A stretch of DNA of 64,000 nucleotides. Origin: Xenorhabdus koppenhoeferi. Lineage in GTDB: Bacteria; Pseudomonadota; Gammaproteobacteria; Enterobacterales; Enterobacteriaceae. The notes under the pieces are model-generated. The model worked only from the letters and a program-made list of their open reading frames with translations, ran no database searches and had not been told where the DNA came from. Positions 8,513 to 18,100 of this stretch are shown here, piece after piece. The position numbers were made by a program, and so were the translations under genes. Each line of letters starts with the position of its first letter. Within the stretch, counting starts at the first letter, position 1. The stretch spans positions 94,001 through 158,000 of the forward strand of contig NZ_FPBJ01000002.1 of the NCBI RefSeq assembly GCF_900116635.1. Direction: 5' to 3'.

Positions 8513-10153
8513 ATGTCCAACAGTCTTATGAATACTGCCATGAGTGGTATTAATGCCGCACAGGTGGCAATGGGTGTAGTGGGTAATAACATTGCCAACT
8601 CGAAAAGCGCGGACTATAACCGACAGACTACCGTAATGACGCAAAATAATGGAACCATGTCGTCGGTGGGTTTTGTGGGCAACGGTGTGGTTGTCACCGG
8701 AATCAATCGCGAATACAGTGAATTTATCACTGAGCAACATAATGCTGCACAAACCAAATATGCTGCATTAAAAAGCTATGATCAGCAGATTACGAAAATC
8801 AATGATTTGTTAGCTGATAAGGACACCAGTTTGTCCAATTCTATTGAAGATTTCTTTAAAAGTCTGGGAACGGTTGAAAGCAATGCGGAAGACAGCGCTG
8901 CCAGAACGACGGTGCTGGGTAAAGCGGAAGGTTTGATCAGTCGTTTCAAAGAAGCTGATGAATACCTGCGTCAAATTGATAACAGTATCAATTCCCAAAT
9001 TGAACAAAATGTTCAGGAAATCAATAAATATGCGGAAGAAATTGCCAGGCTGAACGATGAAATCACGCGTATGCGCGGCGTGGGCAATGGCGAACCACTG
9101 GCTTTGCTGGACAAGCGTGATGAAACTGTTAACCGATTAAACCAATTGGTTGAAGTGAATGTGATTCAGCAGGATGGTGGCGTCTATAACGTCTCATTCG
9201 GCGGTGGCATGACACTGGTGTCTGGCAATAAGTCCTATCAACTGGAAGCGATCCCATCCAGCACTGACAGTGCTCGTATCACATTGGGCTACAACAATGG
9301 CACATCCGGTATCCGGGAAATTGATGAACGTTTTGTTTCTCAGGGGGCATTAGGCGGAGCATTGCAAGCCCGCCGGGAAGTTGGGGATGAAACCCGTAAT
9401 AAACTGAATCAGCTGGCACTGGTAATGGCAGATCAGTTTAATCAGGTACAGCATAGCGGTTTTGACCTGAACGGTGATAATGGCGTTGATTTCTTTAATT
9501 TTACCAAACCTGAAATTACCTCTAACAGCAATAATAAAGGATCGGCTGAGATCACAGTGGAATATGCCGATACTTCTAAAGTTAAGGCCGATGACTATAA
9601 ACTGAAATTTGATGGTACAGATTGGGAAGTTCAGCGTGTTTCTGACAACGTTATACTCCCTGTGAAACCAACAGGAGATACGCTGGAATTCGACGGTCTG
9701 AAAGTCAAAATTGATGCCTCTAAAGCAGGAGCTAACGACACTTACACGTTGAAAACGGTCAGCAATGTTGTAGCAACGTTGGAAATGAATCTGAAAGATT
9801 CCTCTCAATTGGCGACAGCCGGTGCCAAAGATAGTGGCCCGAGCGATAACCGTAATGCACAGAAATTCCTTGAATTGCAGGATAAGCGTTTGGTTGATGG
9901 CAAATCTTCTTTTGCTGGTGCCTATGCTTCGTTGGTGAGTAAAGTAGGCAGCGATGCGAACAAAACGAAAGTCGGTTTTGACGCTCAGGGGCATATCGTA
10001 GATAAACTCGATTCAACCCGCCAATCAATTTCTGGTGTCAACATGGACGAAGAATACGGCGAATTGCAACGTTTGCAGCAGTATTATCTGGCAAATGCCC
10101 GTGTTATTCAGACGGCAACAACACTGTTTGACGCTATTTTGGGCATGCGTTAA
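8513..10153 (+). CDS. flgK: Hook-filament junction protein 1 FlgK (HAP1)
   Basis: FlgK caps the hook and joins it to the filament. The 546-residue product has the N-terminal axial helix (SLMNTAMSGINAAQVAMGVVGNNIANS written in part: INAAQVAMGVVGNNIANS), the coiled-coil-like QEINKYAEEIARLNDEI segment near 165-185, and the C-terminal EYGELQRLQQYYLANARVIQ helix. AAAAGGA precedes the ATG. The middle (about 300-430) is the variable surface region. flgL follows 36 bases on. Confidence 0.95.
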   Translation: MSNSLMNTAMSGINAAQVAMGVVGNNIANSKSADYNRQTTVMTQNNGTMSSVGFVGNGVVVTGINREYSEFITEQHNAAQTKYAALKSYDQQITKINDLLADKDTSLSNSIEDFFKSLGTVESNAEDSAARTTVLGKAEGLISRFKEADEYLRQIDNSINSQIEQNVQEINKYAEEIARLNDEITRMRGVGNGEPLALLDKRDETVNRLNQLVEVNVIQQDGGVYNVSFGGGMTLVSGNKSYQLEAIPSSTDSARITLGYNNGTSGIREIDERFVSQGALGGALQARREVGDETRNKLNQLALVMADQFNQVQHSGFDLNGDNGVDFFNFTKPEITSNSNNKGSAEITVEYADTSKVKADDYKLKFDGTDWEVQRVSDNVILPVKPTGDTLEFDGLKVKIDASKAGANDTYTLKTVSNVVATLEMNLKDSSQLATAGAKDSGPSDNRNAQKFLELQDKRLVDGKSSFAGAYASLVSKVGSDANKTKVGFDAQGHIVDKLDSTRQSISGVNMDEEYGELQRLQQYYLANARVIQTATTLFDAILGMR

Positions 10154-10189
10154 TCACCGCTCGGTTGAAGATAAAAAGGAAGTGATATT

Positions 10190-11158
10190 GTGCGTGTAAG
10201 TACGAATCAATTATACACTCAAAAAATGAATGGGATCTTTGGTGCCCAATCTAAGTGGATGAAATCGGGTGAGCAACTTTCCAGTGGTCGCCGGGTGATT
10301 AATCCGTCAGATGATCCTCTGGCTGCTTCGCAGAACATTATGGTTTCGCAGTCTGAATCGAAAAACCAACAGTTCGCAACGGCTCGTATTTTCGCCAAAA
10401 ATGCCATGTCAACGCAATTAAGCATTACCTCAAATATGGTGAAAGTCACGACCAATGTTTTTGAGACATTAGTGGCAGCGGCGGATGAGCAGAGCGATCA
10501 GGATCGGGCATCTTATGCACAGCAACTGGAAGGTTTTAAACAAGAATTGCTGAATCTGGGCAATAAAACCGATGGTAATGGCCGTTATATTTTTGCCGGA
10601 TATAAGACTGACAAACCCCCTTTCGAATTAGATGAGAAGAGTGGAAAGGTGAGTTATGTGGGCGGTGATGAAAAAATCACCCAGAAAGTAGATGATAATC
10701 GTTCGATGACCATCGCTCATACTGGCAGAAAAACGTTTTTATCTCAGCCGGATAATCCGATCAAAGAACCTGATGGCAAAACCAATAGTGAATCTGATGT
10801 TTTCGCTTCCATTGATATGGCAATCAAGGCACTAAAAACGCCATACAGTAGCGCGACTGAAAAACAGAAGAGTGACGCGACGGAGCTGATGAATAAGGCT
10901 AACCGTGGTATTCGCAATAACTTGAACAACTTCTCTTCTGTAGAAGCGGTTCTTGGTTTACAGCTTCAGGAACTGGAACAACTGGATTCTCTGGGCAGTG
11001 AACGTAGTATCGCTAACAAAGTACGTTCAGGAGAGCTGGTTGACGTTGATTGGGCTGCGACTATTTCTGAATACTACCAGCAACAGGCTGCATTGCAGGC
11101 TTCTTTCAAAGCGTTTACTGATTTAAAAGGCATGTCTCTGTTTGAGATGTATCGCTGA
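10190..11158 (+). CDS. flgL: Hook-filament junction protein 3 FlgL (HAP3), GTG start
   Basis: The 322-residue product starts at a GTG (MRVSTNQLYTQKM) that matches the conserved FlgL N-terminus and has AAAAAGGA upstream. It has the flagellin-like motif EQLSSGRRVINPSDDPLAA (about 27-45) and the C-terminal ISEYYQQQAALQASFKAF helix. FlgL is the second junction protein between hook and filament. It is the last flagellar gene before the antibiotic island. Confidence 0.95.
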   Translation: MRVSTNQLYTQKMNGIFGAQSKWMKSGEQLSSGRRVINPSDDPLAASQNIMVSQSESKNQQFATARIFAKNAMSTQLSITSNMVKVTTNVFETLVAAADEQSDQDRASYAQQLEGFKQELLNLGNKTDGNGRYIFAGYKTDKPPFELDEKSGKVSYVGGDEKITQKVDDNRSMTIAHTGRKTFLSQPDNPIKEPDGKTNSESDVFASIDMAIKALKTPYSSATEKQKSDATELMNKANRGIRNNLNNFSSVEAVLGLQLQELEQLDSLGSERSIANKVRSGELVDVDWAATISEYYQQQAALQASFKAFTDLKGMSLFEMYR

Positions 11159-11179
11159 TCAAAACCTTCCCTGTTTCAG

Positions 11180-11202
11180 GGTACAGATTTGTTAGCTGTA
11201 CC
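11180..11202 (+). terminator. Hairpin downstream of flgL
   Basis: GGTACAG (11180-11186) and CTGTACC (11196-11202) form a perfect 7-bp stem around nine bases. It starts about 20 bases after the flgL stop. No T-run follows, so termination strength is uncertain. The short ERIC beginning at 11228 is a second hairpin that could also help. Confidence 0.4.
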
Positions 11203-11227
11203 TTGACATCTCTTTGATATCATTTTC

Positions 11228-11288
11228 TATACCCGTCGTCTTTCAAGTTGCAGCTTTGTTGGCTGCATCTTGAAATCCATTGGGTATA
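11228..11288 (-). repeat. Short 61-bp ERIC derivative
   Basis: Both ERIC termini are present (TATACCCGTCGTCTTTCAAG and TTGAAATCCATTGGGTATA) but the middle is missing, leaving 61 bp that fold into one hairpin. A second 61-bp copy with nearly the same junction lies at 49841-49901. Confidence 0.85.
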
Positions 11289-11704
11289 TTAATAATTTGA
11301 ACCCACAATTCAGGTAATAAAAATAACTCTCATACTAATATCACTAAAATAAATCTTATATCACTAAAATAAATATTAATAAATTAAAAAGAAGATATAT
11401 CTTAAAATTTTTTATATAAAAATATTTTCGCTTTTTCTTATTAATTTAAGACAAATATAGTTAATTAAAATGGGATAATAAAATTTAAATGCCTGATAGT
11501 GTTTATGATGTTGTCTATATTTAATATATCTTTGATTTTTTATTTTCACTTTATTTTAATTTAAATTGTTATTGGCATTTGTATTTGTGATTTTCTTTGT
11601 GATTTTCTATTATTCCATTGATTAATGACACACTATAAGATAAAGTGGATACGTTGGTTATAAGGCCTTAAAACTATATTATTTTTTATTATACTCTTTC
11701 ACTT

Positions 11705-11831
11705 TATACACAATGGATTTCAAGTTGCAGCACGACGGCAAGGGAATGAACCCCCAATAGTATAGATAACTATGTGACCGGGGTGAGTGAGCGCAGCCAA
11801 CAAAGAGGCAGTTTGAAAGACGAAATGTATA
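11705..11831 (+). repeat. ERIC element, full length (127 bp)
   Basis: Starts TATACACAATGGATTTCAAG, has GTGACCGGGGTGAGTGAGCG in the middle, and ends TTGAAAGACGAAATGTATA. It is the plus-orientation counterpart of the copy at 8256 and lies about 350 bases upstream of xcnA. Confidence 0.9.
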
Positions 11832-12177
11832 GTTGATAAATTATCTGTGTTTCTGATTGTTTATCTTTTTATTTGTATGATGCAAGTGGCAATCTATTAA
11901 TTATGGTGCCAACTTAATTTATATTCTTAGGTGAACTTAATTTACAATATTTATAAAGGAAATATGAAAATAATGGAATTTTGCTGACTCGATTTATGAA
12001 TGACTTTTTATCTGTTTTCGAAAGATTGCCTTTTCATCAATATGGATTTGGATGTTATTGGAACAATATTGGCATTTTTTACGATTACTAAAATGAAACT
12101 CCTTAAACCTTGATAGTGAAATTGCATCAAGCATAGATAGGTAGTGTCTGCTCTTCACCAAAACGAGTATTTAAACC

Positions 12178-15100
12178 ATGAAGAAGACGATTTTTGAGTT
12201 ATCAAGATCACAGCAAGCTGTTTTCAAAATGGAAGCGTTTCATCTGGCTGGCTGTCCGTTTTATTTGGGTGTTGCAGTGCGTTTAAATGGCAGTATTCCT
12301 CTGGATTGGCTTGTGCGGGCAGCCGAAACCGTTCGGAACTCAATGGATATATTTCACATCGGTTTTGAGACTGATAATGTGGAAATGAGTGGCCTGGCAA
12401 CACATTGGCATGGTATCCGTCGGCTCACCCCCCATTCTGAAGTAATCCAGGTCGATTTCAGCAACTACCCGGACTCTAAACAGGCTTTTGAGAGTTGGGC
12501 AGACCGCCAAATGTTGATAAAAGAAGATTTGTCATTAACGCCGGTGCGGATTTTTGCCGTACATTTTCAACAAGGGCAAACCGGATGGTTTATTAAAGCG
12601 CATCATGCCGCGATGGATGGTGAGGGGTTTTCAGTACTGATAGAACATCTGATGAAGGCTCTGGAGAAAGAAGAACCGAATACGGAATCTCTTTTATTTT
12701 CGGTTCATGCAGAAGGGGAACAAAATTATGAAAACTCCCGGCGCAGGCAAAGAGATGAAATATATTGGCGGAGTATTTTTAGTGACAGGACTATTAACGA
12801 GCGGGAAGTTGATGGGCTGAAATCTGACGCGCCGGAATCATCTGATGTCAACAAAATATCATGTCGTTACCCGATGGGTGATTATCGTACCTTAACGCCC
12901 CGATCCAGGCGTGTACATTACAAACTGAGCAAAACACACAACGATACTTTGCGTCAGTTTAAAAAATCGGGGGGCTCCATTTTCAGATTATTTTTCGCGG
13001 CTGTTGCCTATACGCAAATGGTCATTGAAGATGGTAATGGGGCTTTATTACAAGCGCCTATGCTCAATCGTTGGAGTAGTGAAGAGAAACGTTCTGCCGC
13101 AATGACAGTGGCGCCCGTTTTAATTCCTGTGTTTCGTGAAACGGGTGAGGGCGTGGTGGATTGCTATCATGCTCTCAAACAACGTTTGCAAAAAGCGGTC
13201 GCGCATTCACGTTATGCACCGGGTGCCCGCTGGAGCGAGTTTGCGTCACCGGATTGGAAGAGGATCACTCCCGCTTTTGGGGTTTCTTACCAAACCGGTA
13301 TCTTTCGGAAAGAGGTTTTAGGCGCAGAAGTATCGATTGAACACATGCAGGCGGTAGAGGCACTTTTCGCGACAATCCATATCCACGATCGCTTTGAAGA
13401 AGGGGATTTTAAACTTGAGGCCGATTTCCGCAGGATATGGTCATTAGAACAGTGTCACGAATTTTTACGAATCGTCACTGATTATGCAATGGAAGCTGCC
13501 TTCGCCATATTAAAACAACAAAAAGCAGAACAACAAGAAACGGAACAGAAACAACTCATTAAAAACAGGCAAGACACCGATGCCTGGAAAGCGTCTTCGA
13601 TAACGCCGATTGGCATTCATTTATACCATGCGTTTGAGTGTTATGCCGATAACCTGTTATTCAAACAGGCGGCTGATGTTGTGACCTATCGTCAGGGTTT
13701 GCAATGGATTAACCCGTTCAGGCTTAAGTTGCGTGATAGGTTCGATGGGCATGATACACACAGCCCGGTCTTCATTGTGGGAAGACGTACCCCTGAAATC
13801 ACCCTCGCTTATCTGGCATGTCTGATTGAAAATATTACCGTGGTGCCCGTTTGCCCTACTATGCCTGTAGCCCGATTATCGGCCATTGCCCGTAATTCCG
13901 GGGCAGCTCTTTGCATTTATACCGAGGCTGACAGCAGCCTTGCAGAAAGGCTGAATTTACCTTTATTGCCTATTTCCTTGGGTAAAACAGATTTAGATAA
14001 AACAGGGTTTGAAATTTCATCAAATTCAGAAAACGGGACAAAACCCATCCACGATAATCCGGCTTATATCCTGTATACCTCTGGTTCGACGGGAGAGCCT
14101 AAAGGCGTAGTGATTTCTCCGGTTGCTCTGGCAAACTATGCCCTCGCGGCGAAGAAGGCTTATGCTGCGGAAACCCCCTTTAACGCGCCTTTATTTACCT
14201 CCTTCGGTTTCGATTTAACACAAACAACGCTGCTGGTGCCCGTTTTATCCGGTGGTTTTATTCAGGCTCATGAACAAGATATTCGTGATAATCCTGAACT
14301 GCTGCAAATCCTGCTCGCTGATAAGTCATTAACCGGCGTTAAATGCACGCCTTCACACCTCTCATTGCTGATTGAAAACAGCCCTGCGCGGATTAACCCA
14401 TTAACGTTTATTGTCGGCGGAGAAAATTTATCCACCTCTTTGGTGAAAAAAGCCCTGAGTTATTTTCCGGCGGGCAGCAAAGTGATTAATGAATATGGGC
14501 CAACAGAAACAACCGTGGGATGCTGTATCTGTTCAGTCAGCGGGAAAGAAGGCGATCTTGACGGAAACGATAAAATCAACACGGCGGTGATGCCGATTGG
14601 TCAGGCACTGGGCAAAGCAGAGATGGCCGTCAAAGATTCGTGGGGGCAAACGATGCCCCGTGGATTTAAAGGCGAAATCTGGATTGGAGGCCCTGTACTG
14701 GCGGATGGATATCTCAACAATACTGCCCAGACAACCGAAAAATTTGTGCACAGTGGTGATGGCTTTAGTCGTTGGTACCGCACCGGTGACTTGGGGTTAC
14801 AGGATGAACAAGGTGTATTCCATTGTCTTGGACGCATTGATGATGAATTTAAGGTACGTGGTTATCGGATTCATCCGGCGGAAATAGAGAAAGCGGTAGA
14901 AGATGTACTGGTCAGTCTTGATGGAAACGCTAATGACAGTTGGAAGCTGAAAGTACTGAAATTGATCGTTGATGAAAGTGATGGCGTTGAAAAATATGAA
15001 ACCATTGCTTTATGCAGCAGCCAACCTGTACCCCATAACAATCCTGAATTTCAACTTCGCCTGAAAGCAAAAATTCCTGATGCCTGGATGCCAACGTTGT

Positions 15101-18100
15101 ATTGCGCTGTACAACCCTGGCCGATTAATGCCAATGGTAAAGTTGATACAGTCGCCTTAACTGTTGCGGCTAAAACAAAATTGATGGAAAGTGGTTCTTC
15201 TTTGTCCAGTTCGGTTCATGAACAAGGCCAGAAAATAGCGGGCAGCTATCAGCTTCCTGTCTGGCTGAATGAAGCGTTTCTCAAACCTATCTGGCCACAA
15301 TCCGTTGATTTCACTACTTCGTTTTTGGAGCAGGGGGGCGACTCGATCAAAGCCATCAGGCTCGTCGCACTGTTAACCAGAGAAGGTATCCGAATTAGTG
15401 CCAGTGAACTGTTAACGTTGAATTCTTTAGGTTCTGTACTTGAAAAGGCCTGTATTGAGCAGTTGGAAAAAGACACCACTGATTCGGTAATATCAGAAAA
15501 AACAGAAGCGAATTGGGTCAGGCACTTACCCAGCGTCAGTTGGTTCCGCCAACAAGATTTCAAATATAGCAATCGGTTGCAGCAGGGAATGGTACTCGAA
15601 TTGAAACCTGCTCTCTGCGCTGAGGCAATAAATGCTGCTATTTCAGCGGTTAAAGCCAGGCATAAAATTTTTTCCCTGAGAGCAAATCAGGCGTTGACTG
15701 AATTCTATTTCGACCCGTCAAAACCTGACAGTGATACGTTGACAGAAGGTGAAACGCTGGCATCCGGTGAATCGCTTGCAGACCGGCTGAACCAACTACA
15801 AAGCCGGGTGAGTCTGGAAACACAACCCAGTGTACACGCAATCGTATTTGATGCCGTTTCACAAAAAAATTATCTGATTTGGGTCTGTCATCACCTTATT
15901 TGTGATGTGCATTCATGGATTTTCTTATTAGATGAATTGGATCAAGCCATCCATCAAATTGCATCCCGGCACGATACAGCGAAAGAAGTAACCGAAGAAC
16001 AAGGTGCCTTCCTGTGGGGTAAATGGTTAAGCGAACATATCTCTGGTACGGACGACAATGCGCTATGCGGTGACACTATTAATCACCCCGCGGCGGTTAC
16101 TGTGACATTGGCATTGTCAATTTGTGGTCGTGATTTTAAGTCAATTGAACAGCGTTTTAAGGCTGAACGTTCGCAATTAATTGTGGCTGCTTTGATGGAG
16201 GTTATGCAGGATAACGAAATATTGCCTTCACAGCCTGTCGTCTTGTTAGAAAATCACGGCCGCCTATTCTCTGAAGCTGGAATACCGACTGCCTGGAATG
16301 CTGAAATGGCCAGTGCGGTGGGTTGGTTTACCGGTTTTAATCAGTTAACGCTTGATGTGCCTGTAGAACCCTCAGCACCCTGTTCCCAAACTGCTTTTTT
16401 ACGGATCTTAAAATCGGGTCTGTCTGAAGATAAGCAGAGCTGGGAAGCGCAACTCGGTCTGAACAACAGCGGAAAACGGCCATTGATTTGCATTAACGAT
16501 ATTGGTTTCGGGTTAGATGGAAGCAGAACGTGGAGCCATTTCAGTCTGGATCAAACTTTGTCGGGTGGTTTCCGGCATCCGGATGAAAAGAGTACGGCTG
16601 ACTTTGACATTCTGATCCGTGATTGTCTTGAATCCGGCGATGTATGGGTTGAATTGCAGTTGGGGATGCCGGACGCTGACAGTAATAAGGCTTATCATTA
16701 CTTAGCCCAATTGAACGAGAAGCTATTGGCTTGGTGTGATAGCCAAAATGATGTATTGCGAGATCCACAGGTCGAACATCATTTGGAACAACCTTTGATC
16801 CCTGCCGATTTTCCGCTTTGTCAGCTCGCTCAGTCGGAATTTGATCCGCTTATTAAGGGCGCGTTGAAAACGGCTATTGATTCAACGAATACGACATTCG
16901 GCAATAATTATCTTGAAGAATTGCTGGAAGCAACACCTCAGGCGAATGGGTTATTGTTCCACGCTTTAAAAGATGGCAATAGCGCTTATCACATTGGTGT
17001 GGCATTCAGTGTGAAAGTGGATGCCGATGAAAAAACGCTGCTTGAGGTATGGCAGCAGATACAGCAATCACAACCTGCTTTAAGGTCGGTTTTTGTCTGG
17101 GAAGGTATTCGTATTCCTCATCAGATTATCTATGCTTTGCCTCGCATTCCGTTCGAATACGTTCGTGTTGACGCGACAACGCCGCCCCTGTCATGCAGGC
17201 AGCGTTGCCTCGATTGGCTGGCACACTCCAAGGCCACACCGTTCGAATTAAATAAAGAAGTCTTTCGTCTTGTCGGATTCCATGATGTCAATGCGGGCAT
17301 GTTAAGTCTGGCTTTCTCTTTCCACCATATTCTGATGGATGGCTGGAGCAGTTCATTGTTGATTTCTCTGTGGTTACAGGGATTGCGTCAGCAAAAGATT
17401 GTGCCCTTGGATGCACGGAATTATTCACAACAACTTTGGCAAGGGTTAAGCCCGGAAGCGTTGATACACAGCCGCGAATACTGGCGGGATGTTTTTCAGC
17501 ACCTGCCTAACAGAGAAGCTTCTGCAACAACAAAATTACTGGCAGAACCTTTATTCCGGGCCGATAAGCAGAATGAAGTTGCAAGAAAAACCAATGAAAG
17601 ACTCTGTGTAAACAGTTTATGGAGCGAGGAGCGTAAAGCCGCGATCGAAGCACTTTGCCGACGTGCGGGTGTAACGCCGGCCAGTTTCATTTACCTGTGT
17701 TGGGCCTTGACACTGGCTAAGTTCACATTCCAGAAAACAATTGCGTTGGGATGTACGTTCTCCGGCAGAGGCAGGGCTTTGACACAAAGTGTTGATCGCC
17801 AGCCTTTAGGCTTATTTATTAATACCGTTCCCCTTATCCTGACGCTTGAAGGCCAGTGGAATACAGAAGTCGCTTTGCGTTCCGTTTTCCGGGCTTTACA
17901 ACAGGCGCAACAATATGAAAAAACGCCGCCTTTGTTAATCCGGGAGGAAGCGGGGATAAATGATGAACTGTATGATTCCATTGTTGTTTTTGATAACTAT
18001 CCGATTGATGCGTCATTGAAAGATGCCAGTTGTGGTGCATTCCTGACGGATTTATACAGTGAAGAAACGACGCATTTTGGTTTGACGTTAACTGTGTCCG

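Larger units (their letters stand above)
11159..12177. other. AT-rich non-coding spacer between flgL and xcnA
   Basis: About 1 kb with no credible gene. It holds a hairpin, a 61-bp ERIC derivative, a 127-bp ERIC, and two small duplications: ATCACTAAAATAAAT twice near 11340-11375 and TTGTGATTTTCT twice at 11585-11608. The last 345 bases should contain the xcnA promoter, but I see no convincing -35/-10 pair. A short hairpin (CTTGAT...ATCAAG, about 12109-12132) and a GGTAGTGT sequence at 12140 lie just before xcnA. Confidence 0.8.

Noticed and set aside
11203-11231. TTGACA, 17 bases, TCTATA as a promoter after flgL
   Set aside because: The -10 is poor and overlaps the ERIC end, and no gene follows for about 950 bases.
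11964-11987. Seven-residue leader frame (MKIMEFC) with AAAGGA upstream
   Set aside because: The site is well spaced, but the peptide has no regulatory codon run and no attenuator hairpin follows.
12042-12113. 23-codon frame upstream of xcnA with a hydrophobic middle
   Set aside because: No ribosome binding site and no recognisable relatives; short AT-rich frames arise by chance here.
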